Made by a program: the position numbers and the translations under genes. A DNA stretch of 64,000 nt from Paracoccaceae bacterium (GTDB lineage: Bacteria; Pseudomonadota; Alphaproteobacteria; Rhodobacterales; Rhodobacteraceae): NCBI GenBank assembly GCA_013214575.1, contig JABSSD010000082.1, positions 30,665 through 94,664 of the forward strand, written 5' to 3'. Positions 42,583 to 50,547 of this stretch are shown piece after piece; positions within the stretch are counted from its first letter, which is position 1, and every line of letters starts with the position of its first letter. The notes beneath the pieces were generated by a model, which did not search any database, had not been told where the DNA came from, and worked only from the letters and a program-made list of their open reading frames with translations.

Positions 42583-43629
42583 TTAGCCGAGCCAGCCCTG
42601 TAAATTCTCTTCCACCACCGCCGACAATGCCGCGATATGGCCGTCATCGTCGTTCAGGCAGGGTATATAGGTAAAGCTCTCGCCGCCGCCATGTTCAAAG
42701 CTTTCGCGGATCTCTTCGTTGATCTCTTCCAGCGTTTCGATGCAATCCGCCGAAAACGCCGGTGCCACCACTGCGATGCTCTTTTTGCCCTGCCGCGCCA
42801 GTTCGGCGACGTGATCGACCGTATAGGGCTTTAGCCATTCTTCGGGGCCGAATTTGGACTGGAAGCTGCTGATGATCTGGCTGTCGTCCCAGCCCAACCG
42901 ATCCCGCAAAAGCTGTGTGGTTTGATGGCACTGGCGGCTGTAGGGGTCGCCTTGCCGGGCATAGCGTTCGGGCATCCCGTGGTACGAGCAGACCAGAATA
43001 TCGGGGCGGCTTTTCATCCGTGCATAGGCGGTCTCAATCGAGCAGGCCAGGGCGTCGATATAGCTGGGGTGGTCGAAATAGGCCGACACCGTGCGCGCTG
43101 CCGGTTGCCAGGTCTCGTCCATCAGGGCGCGAAAAAACGCATCATTGGCGGTGCCCGAGGTGGCCCCAGCGTATTGCGGATACAGCGGTAAGAACAGGAT
43201 CTTGGTGCAGCCGGCCTCGACCAGCGCCCGGACCTTGGATTTGGTGGATGGGTTGCCATAGCGCATGCAGAAATCAACCATCACCCGATCACCGTAGCGG
43301 GCCGCCATCGCAGCGGCCATCTTGGCGGTTTGATCCTTGGTGATGGTCATCAGTGGGCTTTCGCCCTTGTGGTGATTCCAGATCGATTTATAGGCCGCGC
43401 CAGAGCTGAACGGCCGCTTGCTCAGGATGACCAGTTGCAGCAGCGGCTGCCATTTCCATTTGGGGTAATCGATCACCCTCTGGTCGGACAGGAACTCGCT
43501 TAAGTAGCGGCGCATGGGCCAGTAGCTATAGCCATCCGGGGTGCCAAGATTGGCCAGCAGAACGCCGATCTTTTCGGCGGGTTTGGCAGGTTTGGCAGCT
43601 TGGGTGGCTTGTGGTGTGGCGTCCGGCAT
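42583..43629 (-). CDS. hemH: Ferrochelatase
   Basis: Inserts Fe2+ into protoporphyrin IX, the last haem step. From ATG 43629 it has 348 residues; a frame to 43689 adds an unlikely Cys- and Pro-rich start. KIGVLLANLGTPDGYSYWPMRRYLSEFLSD, YPQYAGATSGTANDA, CSYHGMPERYARQGDPY with the metal-binding His, and FSADCIETLEEINEE with the catalytic Glu region are present. It lies 35 nt upstream of the tri-domain gene, so the two may share a transcript; a functional link is not evident. Confidence 0.96.
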   Translation of the reverse strand: MPDATPQATQAAKPAKPAEKIGVLLANLGTPDGYSYWPMRRYLSEFLSDQRVIDYPKWKWQPLLQLVILSKRPFSSGAAYKSIWNHHKGESPLMTITKDQTAKMAAAMAARYGDRVMVDFCMRYGNPSTKSKVRALVEAGCTKILFLPLYPQYAGATSGTANDAFFRALMDETWQPAARTVSAYFDHPSYIDALACSIETAYARMKSRPDILVCSYHGMPERYARQGDPYSRQCHQTTQLLRDRLGWDDSQIISSFQSKFGPEEWLKPYTVDHVAELARQGKKSIAVVAPAFSADCIETLEEINEEIRESFEHGGGESFTYIPCLNDDDGHIAALSAVVEENLQGWLG

Positions 43630-43707
43630 GGTGGCGTCCTGTTGGGCTGGGCTGGGTCGGATGAATAGGCATAACCGATTGCAGGTCAATTGGACAATTG
43701 CCCGGTA

Positions 43708-44541
43708 TCACGATCCGGGAAGTTTGGTTTCCGGTACTTTCAGCGCCTCGGACAACCGCGCTTGCGCCGAGCCTGGGCGCAGTGGCTTTTGCTGGGTGTC
43801 CGAGGGCGACCAGCCGGTCAGGCAGATGATCTCAAAGGTGGCAGGCAGGCGGTTATCCTTGGTCGCAAAATGCTGTCGATAGAGCTGATCCGCCATCTCG
43901 AACAGCAACCGCGAGCTGGGGTGTTTTTGCCGTTGCGCCAGCGCGTTGGTTTCCCCCATGTCCCGCAGGTCCTGCAGCAGATGGCGCAGGTCGCGATACT
44001 CGGCCGTCAGGGGCACCAGATCGGCCACCGGCAGCGCCAGACCGGCGCGTTGCAGCAGGGCACCCAGATCGCGGATTTCACCCATCGGTGCCACCCGGGG
44101 CGAGAGGCCGCCAGTGAGTGTCGTTTCCGCTTCGGCCAGGGCGCTGCGCAATTCATGCAGCGTCCGCCCGCCCAGCATCACCACCAGCAGTAACCCGTCC
44201 TCTTTCAGCGCCCGGCGACACTGGATCAACTGGCCCACCGGGTCATTGGCCCAATGCAGGCACATGGCGTGCACCACAACATCATGGGCGCCGGGGGTCA
44301 GCGCCAACAGCTCATCATCGGGTACGATTTTGGCGCCCGGCAGGCAGTTCTGCCAAATCTCCGCAAAAGGGGTGACGATGGCCGGGGCCGTAAAGGTCCT
44401 GTTAACCATGGAGAGCCGATCCTCGACTTCATCCCGTGCGGTTTCATGCAGGAACAGGGCTGTCGGCTTGTGGCGCGCCCGGTGGGCGATCAGGGCCGGA
44501 CGGTCAAACAGGGCTGGCTGGGGTTTTTGGGCTTGCGTCAT
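43708..44541 (-). CDS. NDUFAF5/BioC-like SAM-dependent methyltransferase
   Basis: A 277-residue protein of the methyltransferase-11 type. The N-terminus starts with the FDRPALIAHRARH pattern typical of NDUFAF5-like proteins. A central HDVVVHAMCLHWANDPVGQLIQCRRALKEDGLLL is the methyltransferase post-II region. In eukaryotes NDUFAF5 acts in complex I assembly (as an arginine hydroxylase), so a similar role here is possible but not shown. It is divergent from comF and 78 nt from hemH. Confidence 0.82.
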   Translation of the reverse strand: MTQAQKPQPALFDRPALIAHRARHKPTALFLHETARDEVEDRLSMVNRTFTAPAIVTPFAEIWQNCLPGAKIVPDDELLALTPGAHDVVVHAMCLHWANDPVGQLIQCRRALKEDGLLLVVMLGGRTLHELRSALAEAETTLTGGLSPRVAPMGEIRDLGALLQRAGLALPVADLVPLTAEYRDLRHLLQDLRDMGETNALAQRQKHPSSRLLFEMADQLYRQHFATKDNRLPATFEIICLTGWSPSDTQQKPLRPGSAQARLSEALKVPETKLPGS

Positions 44542-44558
44542 GGGGGCTGTTTAGGCTG

Positions 44559-45284
44559 ATGCTGAAGCAGATACAAATGGCTGTTTCTATGATTTACCCG
44601 CCGCGCTGCCTGGGCTGCGGCGATCTGGTCGCTCGTGACTTTGGCCTCTGCGGCGCTTGCTGGCGGCAAACGCCTTTTATTGGCGGTACGGTCTGCGAAA
44701 GCTGCGGCGTGCCACTGCCGGGGCAGGCGGATGGGTTTCGGCTGGATTGCGATGACTGCATGGCGCACCCTAGGGCCTGGAGCCAGGGACGCGCAGCGCT
44801 GCTGTATCAGGATCAGGCCCGGGTCTTGGTGCTGGCGCTGAAACACGGAGATCGCGGTGATATTGCCAAACCTGCTGCCGCCTGGATGATGGTGGCGGCA
44901 AAACCATTGCTGGAAAATGACCCGCTCATTGTGCCGGTGCCTCTGCATTGGACCCGTCTGCTAAAGCGGCGTTACAACCAATCGGCGTTATTGGCCGTCC
45001 AGTTGGCCAAGCAATGCCAACGGCAGTGCTGTGTGGATCTGCTGCACCGGCGAAAACGTACCGAGTCGCTGGATGGGAAAACCCGTGAGCAAAGGTTTGT
45101 GGCGCTGGGCGATGCCGTCACCTTTAATCCGCGTCATGAGGCAAGCCTGCGGGGGCGGGTGGTTCTGCTGGTCGATGACGTGATGACCTCGGGGGCCACC
45201 CTGACTGCCTGCACAGATGCCTGCCTGCGCGGTGGCGCGGCAGAGGTGCGCGTGGTGGTGCTGGCGCGTGTCAGTAAACGATGA
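44559..45284 (+). CDS. comF: ComF-family phosphoribosyltransferase-like protein
   Basis: From ATG 44559 the protein is 241 residues. N-terminal zinc-finger-like cysteines occur in PPRCLGCGDLV with CGAC, then CESCGVP and CDDC. The C-terminal PRTase fold has VVLLVDDVMTSGATLTAC, the PRPP-binding motif. ComF proteins take part in natural transformation and DNA uptake or repair in some bacteria, but this has not been shown for this lineage. It starts 17 nt from the divergent methyltransferase gene. Confidence 0.9.
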   Translation: MLKQIQMAVSMIYPPRCLGCGDLVARDFGLCGACWRQTPFIGGTVCESCGVPLPGQADGFRLDCDDCMAHPRAWSQGRAALLYQDQARVLVLALKHGDRGDIAKPAAAWMMVAAKPLLENDPLIVPVPLHWTRLLKRRYNQSALLAVQLAKQCQRQCCVDLLHRRKRTESLDGKTREQRFVALGDAVTFNPRHEASLRGRVVLLVDDVMTSGATLTACTDACLRGGAAEVRVVVLARVSKR

Positions 45285-45377
45285 TCGCTTGATCACGTTT
45301 TCGAGCCGCCCTCGCAATTGTTGCATTGCCCCCCCAAATCCCCCACAACGTCAAAATTGAATGAAATGGAGACCTCG

Positions 45378-45635
45378 ATGAAATCGGTCGAAATCTATAC
45401 CTCGCCGCTCTGCGGTTTTTGCCACGCAGCCAAACGGTTGCTGACCCAAAAGGGTGTCACCTTTGCTGAGGTGAACGTGCTGGCTGACCCCGAACGCAAA
45501 CCCGAGATGATCCAGCGCGCCAATGGCGGCCGCACGGTGCCGCAGATTTTCATCGGCGATACCCATGTGGGCGGCTGCGATGATCTGTTTGCGCTTGAGC
45601 AGTCGGGCCAACTCGACCCGCTGCTCGCGGCCTGA
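45378..45635 (+). CDS. grxC: Glutaredoxin 3
   Basis: An 85-residue glutaredoxin. ATG 45378 is chosen because GGAGA lies just upstream; an ATG four codons earlier and a frame to 45318 are less likely. The active site reads SPLCGFCHAAK, so CGFC replaces the commoner CPYC. The GSH-binding segment GRTVPQIFIGDTHVGGCDDL is standard. It lies 15 nt before the nitrilase-family gene, an often conserved neighbour in this group, and both have roles in glutathione metabolism. Confidence 0.94.
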   Translation: MKSVEIYTSPLCGFCHAAKRLLTQKGVTFAEVNVLADPERKPEMIQRANGGRTVPQIFIGDTHVGGCDDLFALEQSGQLDPLLAA

Positions 45636-45650
45636 AAACGGAGAATTCAC

Positions 45651-46481
45651 ATGCGCACGGCGCTGTTGCAGATGACATCAAGCGATGATCCGGGTGAAAA
45701 CCTGGGTCTGGTTGAAACCATGCTGGCAGAGGCGGTGGCGGGGGGGGCTGGATTTATTCTGACCCCCGAGGTCACCAATTGCGTCAGCACCAGTCGCAGG
45801 CATCAGCAGGCGGTGTTGCATCATGAAGAAGACGACCCAACGCTGGCGGCCCTGCAGAGTGCAGCCGCGCGGCATGGGGTCTGGCTGTTGCTGGGATCCC
45901 TGGCGGTCAAGACGCAGGACAGCGATGGGCGCTTTGCGAATCGCCAGTTCCTGATTTCGCCGCAGGGTCAGATCACCGCGCGCTATGACAAGATCCATAT
46001 GTTTGATGTGGAGGTGACCCCGAAAGAGACCTTCCGCGAATCAGAGGGCTATCGACCGGGGGACCGGGCGGTGCTGGCTGATACTCCGTTTGGTCGGATC
46101 GGCATGACCATTTGTTACGATGTGAGGTTTGGCTATTTGCATCGGGCACTGGCCAAGGCTGGGGCCGAAATCCTCACCGTGCCAGCCGCCTTTTCACCTG
46201 TGACCGGTGCCGCCCATTGGCATACGCTGCTGCGCGCCCGCGCCATCGAAACCGGCTGCTATATCTTGGCTCCGGCGCAAACCGGCAAACACTCTGCCGG
46301 TGTCGGCGAAGGCCGCCAGACCTATGGCCACTCCTTGGTGGTCGCCCCCTGGGGCGAGGTATTGTCGGATGCGGGCACCGAGCCCGGCGTGACCTACGTT
46401 GATCTGGATATGGAAAAAGTGTCAGAAGCCCGCAGGCGCGTCCCTGCGCTGAGCCATGACCGAGATTTTGACGGACCCTGA
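45651..46481 (+). CDS. Carbon-nitrogen hydrolase (Nit1-like amidase)
   Basis: A 276-residue nitrilase-superfamily amidase. The catalytic triad is visible as Glu in GFILTPEVTN, Lys in YDKIHMFDVEV and Cys in TICYDVRF near residue 155. The overall pattern resembles Nit1/deaminated-glutathione amidase, a repair enzyme for glutathione damaged by transaminases. The glutaredoxin neighbour agrees with this but does not prove it. Its stop overlaps the MarR start by one nucleotide (TGATG). Confidence 0.88.
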   Translation: MRTALLQMTSSDDPGENLGLVETMLAEAVAGGAGFILTPEVTNCVSTSRRHQQAVLHHEEDDPTLAALQSAAARHGVWLLLGSLAVKTQDSDGRFANRQFLISPQGQITARYDKIHMFDVEVTPKETFRESEGYRPGDRAVLADTPFGRIGMTICYDVRFGYLHRALAKAGAEILTVPAAFSPVTGAAHWHTLLRARAIETGCYILAPAQTGKHSAGVGEGRQTYGHSLVVAPWGEVLSDAGTEPGVTYVDLDMEKVSEARRRVPALSHDRDFDGP

Positions 46482-46933
46482 TGGAAGACAATAATTCTCT
46501 TGCGATTTCGCTGTTTAGCGAGATTTTGATGGCCGACCAATTGGCCCGCTCGCGCCTGACCAAGGCGCTGCCGAAAGGTATGGAACTGTCGCATTTTTCG
46601 GTGCTCAATCAATTGGCCCGGGTTGGCCTGGAGCGATCACCAGCACAATTGGCCAAAGCATTTCATGTTACCCGGGGCGCGATGACCAACACGTTAAGCA
46701 AACTGGAAGTGGCTGGTTATATACATATCCGCCCAGACTGGGACGACGCGCGGCGTAAGATGGTGGCGATCAGCCCGGCTGGCCGTCAGGCCCGCGATGC
46801 AGCGCTGGCCGGGATTACTCCGATAATTTCCGAAGTGGTCAATGAATTGGGCCATGACCGTGTCCGCGCCGCTTTGCCAATCCTGCGCGAGTTGCGCAGC
46901 AAGCTTGAAAGCGACGGGTCAGACTCTCGTTGA
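46481..46933 (+). CDS. MarR-family transcriptional regulator
   Basis: A 150-residue winged-helix regulator. The DNA-binding segment LERSPAQLAKAFHVTRGAMTNTLSKLEVAGYIHI and the wing RPDWDDARRKMVAISPAG are typical of MarR. It is translationally linked to the amidase gene and followed by several hairpins. Target genes are not identifiable; the 39-bp palindrome at 19972-20010 is far away and should not be assumed to be its operator. Confidence 0.9.
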   Translation: MEDNNSLAISLFSEILMADQLARSRLTKALPKGMELSHFSVLNQLARVGLERSPAQLAKAFHVTRGAMTNTLSKLEVAGYIHIRPDWDDARRKMVAISPAGRQARDAALAGITPIISEVVNELGHDRVRAALPILRELRSKLESDGSDSR

Positions 46934-46942
46934 AACGAGAAA

Positions 46943-47152
46943 CGGGGCGCCTGCTCCCAGGCACCCCGCTGTTCCGATAGGCTCCGTGAGTGGATAATAT
47001 ACCTATTGGAACGCAGTAGCATTCACTCGATTAAAGGCAGAACCTGCCCAAATAACCCCCAGGATCATTCCTGAGTGTTGGTTGGCAATAGCATTCCCCC
47101 CGGCCTTAAACAAAAGCGCAGAAGGATCTGCTACCTATCCTAAAGTATAGGT
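46943..47152. promoter_or_regulatory. Hairpin-rich gap between convergent marR and ubiG
   Basis: The 226-bp gap contains three inverted repeats. GGGGCGCCTG/CAGGCACCCC (46943-46966, one mismatch) could be a marR terminator. GTTCCGATAGG (46971-46981) pairs with CCTATTGGAAC (47002-47012) with one mismatch. ACCTATCCT/AGTATAGGT (47133-47152, one mismatch) abuts the ubiG stop and may end ubiG transcription. No protein- or tRNA-like sequence is seen. Confidence 0.45.
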
Positions 47153-47159
47153 GCGATGG

Positions 47160-47903
47160 TTAAGGCTTGATGCTGGCGGTGACGTAATTGACGCTCAGAT
47201 CACGGTCCGAGATTGACCAGCCCCAAGTGATTGGATTGAAGAGGAAACCTTTTCGATCAACCGGGGACAGGCCGGCTTGTGACAGCAGATCAAACAGCTC
47301 GTCCGGGGTGATGAATTTTGACCATTGATGGGTGCCGCGTGGCAACCAGCGCATAATCACCTCAGCGCCGATAATCGCCATGGCAAAGCTTTTGGGGTTG
47401 CGATTGATGGTCGAACAAATTTGCAACCCGCCGGGGCGCAGCAGCTGACGGGTTGCGGTCAGATAGGCCAGCGGATCGGCGACATGCTCAACGACTTCCA
47501 TATTCAGAATCACGTCGAATTGTTCGCCCGCTTCAGCCAGCGCCTCGGCCGTGGTGTGGCGATAGTCGATGTCGAGCCCGGATTGTTCGGCATGAATGCG
47601 CGCCACCGGCAGGTTGCCCGCGGCTGCGTCGGCCCCCACAACAGTGGCTCCCAGACGCGTCATCGGTTCCGAAAGCAGCCCGCCGCCACAGCCGATATCC
47701 AGCAAACGCAGCCCTGCAAAGGGGTTTGGTTTGCTCAGGTCGCGATCAAATTCACCGGCGATCTGCTGTGTGATATAGTCCAGCCGACAAGGATTCAGCA
47801 TGTGCAACGGCTTGAATTTACCGTTCGGATCCCACCAGTCTGCGGCCATCGCTTCGAATTTTGCGCTCTCAGCGGGGTCCACCGTGGATTGAGGCGCTTG
47901 CAT
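47160..47903 (-). CDS. ubiG: Ubiquinone biosynthesis O-methyltransferase UbiG
   Basis: Carries out both O-methylations in ubiquinone synthesis. The 247-residue protein starts [34 protein letters not shown], a UbiG signature. The SAM loop [15 protein letters not shown] and VIGADAA-like segment follow, then EVVEHVADP and [12 protein letters not shown]. It is divergent from the peptidase gene, and the hairpin at 47133-47152 lies immediately after its stop. Confidence 0.96.
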   Translation of the reverse strand: MQAPQSTVDPAESAKFEAMAADWWDPNGKFKPLHMLNPCRLDYITQQIAGEFDRDLSKPNPFAGLRLLDIGCGGGLLSEPMTRLGATVVGADAAAGNLPVARIHAEQSGLDIDYRHTTAEALAEAGEQFDVILNMEVVEHVADPLAYLTATRQLLRPGGLQICSTINRNPKSFAMAIIGAEVIMRWLPRGTHQWSKFITPDELFDLLSQAGLSPVDRKGFLFNPITWGWSISDRDLSVNYVTASIKP

Positions 47904-47953
47904 TCCTGTCTCCGTGTGTTCTTTTGGTTCAGGTATTCTAACTCAGGTCAATA

Positions 47954-48928
47954 ATGGACAAACACCGGGATCAAAAGCGCGCAGTTCAATATCTTCACCC
48001 GCCGATCGAAGCCTATGATCAGCGGATGGTCGATGTTGGCCAGGGACATCGCATATATGTGGAGCAAAGTGGCAATCCGCAGGGCATGCCTGTGGTGGTT
48101 TGTCACGGCGGGCCCGGCGGTGGCTGCAGCCCGGCGATGCGGCGTTATTTTGATCCCAGTATCTACCGGGTGATCCTGTTCGACCAACGCGGCTGCGGCC
48201 GCTCGCGACCCTATGCCTCGTGCGAGGATAACACGACCTGGCATCTGGTCGCGGATATGGAGGTGATTCGCCGCCTGCTAGAGATCGACGACTGGATGGT
48301 CTTTGGCGGCAGTTGGGGCGCAACCCTGGCGCTGATCTACGCCCAGGCTCACCCTGATCGGGTGCGTCATCTGATCCTGCGGGGGGTGTTTTTGATGACC
48401 AAAGGCGAGCTGGACTGGTTCTATGGTGGCGGTGCCGGCAAATTCTGGCCAGAAACCTGGGCCAGGTTTGTGTCGCTGATCCCCGAGAACGAACGGGACG
48501 ACATAATCGGCGCCTACCATAAGCGGCTGTTTTCGGGGGATACCTCCGAGGAAATTCGCTTTGGCCGGGCCTGGTCCGCCTGGGAAAACGCCTTGGCCTC
48601 GATCCACTCAAACGGACGGTCGGGGGAAAGCCCGGGCGAGTATGCCCGCGCCTTTGCCCGGCTTGAGAACCATTATTTCATCAATCTGGGATTTCTTGAG
48701 AGCGACGGGCAAATTCTTGCGAATATGGGGCGGATATCGCATATCCCGGGTGTTATCGTGCAGGGGCGATATGATATGATCTGCCCGCCGGTGATGGCCT
48801 GGCGCTTGAATGAGCTGTGGCCCGCGGCTGAACTGAAGATGATTCGGGGATCCGGGCATGCGCTGTCAGAACCGGGAATCAGCGCTGAATTGGTGCGGGT
48901 GATGAACGTCATTGCGGAGGAACTATAG
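47954..48928 (+). CDS. pip: Prolyl iminopeptidase
   Basis: Alpha/beta-hydrolase releasing N-terminal proline from peptides. The 324-residue protein has the oxyanion segment HGGPGGGCSPAMRRYFDP, FDQRGCGRSRPYA, and the nucleophile elbow GGSWGATLAL (Ser near residue 117). The catalytic Asp (GRYDMICPP) and His (GSGHALSEPG) are in the expected places near the C-terminus. No signal peptide is visible. The next gene begins directly after its stop codon, so they are cotranscribed. Confidence 0.95.
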   Translation: MDKHRDQKRAVQYLHPPIEAYDQRMVDVGQGHRIYVEQSGNPQGMPVVVCHGGPGGGCSPAMRRYFDPSIYRVILFDQRGCGRSRPYASCEDNTTWHLVADMEVIRRLLEIDDWMVFGGSWGATLALIYAQAHPDRVRHLILRGVFLMTKGELDWFYGGGAGKFWPETWARFVSLIPENERDDIIGAYHKRLFSGDTSEEIRFGRAWSAWENALASIHSNGRSGESPGEYARAFARLENHYFINLGFLESDGQILANMGRISHIPGVIVQGRYDMICPPVMAWRLNELWPAAELKMIRGSGHALSEPGISAELVRVMNVIAEEL

Positions 48929-49777
48929 ATGAGTCGGATTGACCGCCGGGCGCTGTTTGCCTCGGGTGCTGCTGCCGCCTTGTTGGCGGCCACCGGCACC
49001 TCTTTGTCGGCGGCGCCGCTGCGTGGTGGGGTTCTGCGACTGGCGGTTCCCCGCGATGGCGACCTGTTGGATCTGGTGGCGCGCGGCGCAGTGTATCACA
49101 GCCTGACCGAGGTCTCGCCCGATGGAGTGCTGCGCGGTGAGCTGGCAAGCCATTGGCACAGCAGTCAGGATGCGCGCATCTGGACCTTTGATTTGCGCCC
49201 TGCTGTACGGTTCCATGATGACCAAGAGATGACAGCCGGGGATGTCGCGGCGTCGCTGGCGGCACATGTCTTGCCGGCCGGGGTCGAGGTTGTGGGATAT
49301 ACCGTATTGTCGGAGCTGCAGTTGCAGATCGAACTCTCGGCATCAAACCCTGATTTCCCTTATTTGCTGGCCGATCCGGCGCTTATTATCGCCCGCGATG
49401 GGCGTGTCGATGCGCCTTTGGCCCAGGCCTGCGGCACCGGCTGCTACCGGGTTGAGACCTATCAGCAGAACCGCCATTTTCGCGCCGCGCGGGTGGCGGG
49501 TCACTTCAAGGATGGCCAGGCCGGCTGGGCGGATCAGATTGAGGTGATCGTGATTCCCGACGAAACCGTGCGGGCCGAAGCGCTGCGCGATGGCTATGTC
49601 GATATTTCGGCGCTGCCTGACCCCAGGGGGCTGATCAAACGCGGTGACTTTCGCTATCTGCCGTCGCAGCAGGATATGGCGATTGCGACCCACTCTGGCG
49701 TTGGGGTGCCCAAGGTGATCGGCCGCCGCGCCGCATTGGATGACGGACGTATCGCCGAACGGTGGTGGCGGCTTTAA
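48929..49777 (+). CDS. Short Tat-exported family-5 substrate-binding-like protein
   Basis: A 282-residue protein related to oligopeptide/nickel-type family-5 solute-binding proteins, which are normally about 500 residues. The start SRIDRRALFASGAAAALLAATGTSLSAAP looks like a twin-arginine signal. LRLAVPRDGDLLDLVARGAVYHSLTEVSPDGVLRGELASHW and TFDLRPAVRFHDDQEMTAGDVAASL are typical of the N-terminal lobe. The C-terminal lobe is much shortened. There is no frameshift evident within the frame, and no permease or ATPase gene is nearby. It may be a specialised remnant or a stand-alone binding protein. Confidence 0.75.
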   Translation: MSRIDRRALFASGAAAALLAATGTSLSAAPLRGGVLRLAVPRDGDLLDLVARGAVYHSLTEVSPDGVLRGELASHWHSSQDARIWTFDLRPAVRFHDDQEMTAGDVAASLAAHVLPAGVEVVGYTVLSELQLQIELSASNPDFPYLLADPALIIARDGRVDAPLAQACGTGCYRVETYQQNRHFRAARVAGHFKDGQAGWADQIEVIVIPDETVRAEALRDGYVDISALPDPRGLIKRGDFRYLPSQQDMAIATHSGVGVPKVIGRRAALDDGRIAERWWRL

Positions 49778-49833
49778 GTAACCCGCTTGTTCTATCTTGG
49801 CCGGATGTATTTGGCACAAGTAGAACTGAGGGC

Positions 49834-49862
49834 TTGCAGACTCAGCCTGTCCCGCCTATATC
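49834..49862 (+). promoter_or_regulatory. Sigma70-type promoter of rimP operon
   Basis: TTGCAG (49834-49839) and TATATC (49857-49862) are 17 bp apart, about 105 bp before rimP. Transcription would start near 49869 and pass through the leader hairpin-T-run at 49920-49941. Confidence 0.6.
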
Positions 49863-49919
49863 CCGTTTCAACAGCGGCGCGTCGGGCCTTGGGTACGAAG
49901 CACCATCGGGATGATCTGA

Positions 49920-49941
49920 CGGGCCGCGCGCCCGTTTTTTT
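49920..49941 (+). terminator. Leader terminator (possible attenuator) before rimP
   Basis: CGGGC and GCCCG around a CGCGC loop are followed by seven T. It lies between the proposed promoter and the rimP start, so it would stop transcripts of roughly 70 nt unless read through. It could be an attenuator for rimP-nusA-infB, or mark a small RNA. It could alternatively end the upstream peptidase transcript. Confidence 0.7.
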
Positions 49942-49965
49942 GTGTTTTAACGCATGTGATGGATC

Positions 49966-50547
49966 ATGATGACAAACGACCTGATTGCCAAAGCTGCCAT
50001 TGACCGCCGTATGGCCGAGATTATCACTCCGGTGATCGAAGATCTTGGCTATGAGTTGGTGCGTGTACGACTGATGTCCGGTAAGACGACGATGCTACAG
50101 ATCATGGCGGACAAGCCCAATGGCGGCATCGAAGTTGATGACTGCGCCGTGATCTCCAATGCCGTAAGTGCTGTCTTGGATGTAGAAGATCCAATACTGG
50201 ACGCTTATGCTCTGGAAGTGTCGAGCCCCGGCATCGACCGGCCACTGACGCGGTTGAAAGATTTCGCCATGTTCGAAGGCTATGAGGCCAAGATCGAGAC
50301 CGGTGAGCTGATCGGTGGCCGCCGCCGCTTTAAGGGTGAGCTGGCGGGCGTCGAGGGCGAAGAGGTGCTGATCAATATCGAAGAAGGCACCATCGGATTG
50401 CAGTTTGACTGGTTAACCGATGCCAAGCTGGTATTGACCGACGAGCTGATCAAGGAAATGCTGCGCCAGCGTAAAGATGCGGGCGCTTTGAACGAAGACG
50501 CATTCGACGAGATCGAGACCGAAGGGTCCGAAGGGGAGAAAGAATAA
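49966..50547 (+). CDS. rimP: Ribosome maturation factor RimP
   Basis: 30S subunit assembly factor. The 193-residue protein has the N-terminal alpha/beta domain ([23 protein letters not shown]) with [10 protein letters not shown], followed by a C-terminal SH3-like domain and an acidic tail. The first two codons are both ATG; starting at the second loses one residue. nusA overlaps its stop by one nucleotide (TAATG), the standard rimP-nusA pairing. Confidence 0.94.
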   Translation: MMTNDLIAKAAIDRRMAEIITPVIEDLGYELVRVRLMSGKTTMLQIMADKPNGGIEVDDCAVISNAVSAVLDVEDPILDAYALEVSSPGIDRPLTRLKDFAMFEGYEAKIETGELIGGRRRFKGELAGVEGEEVLINIEEGTIGLQFDWLTDAKLVLTDELIKEMLRQRKDAGALNEDAFDEIETEGSEGEKE

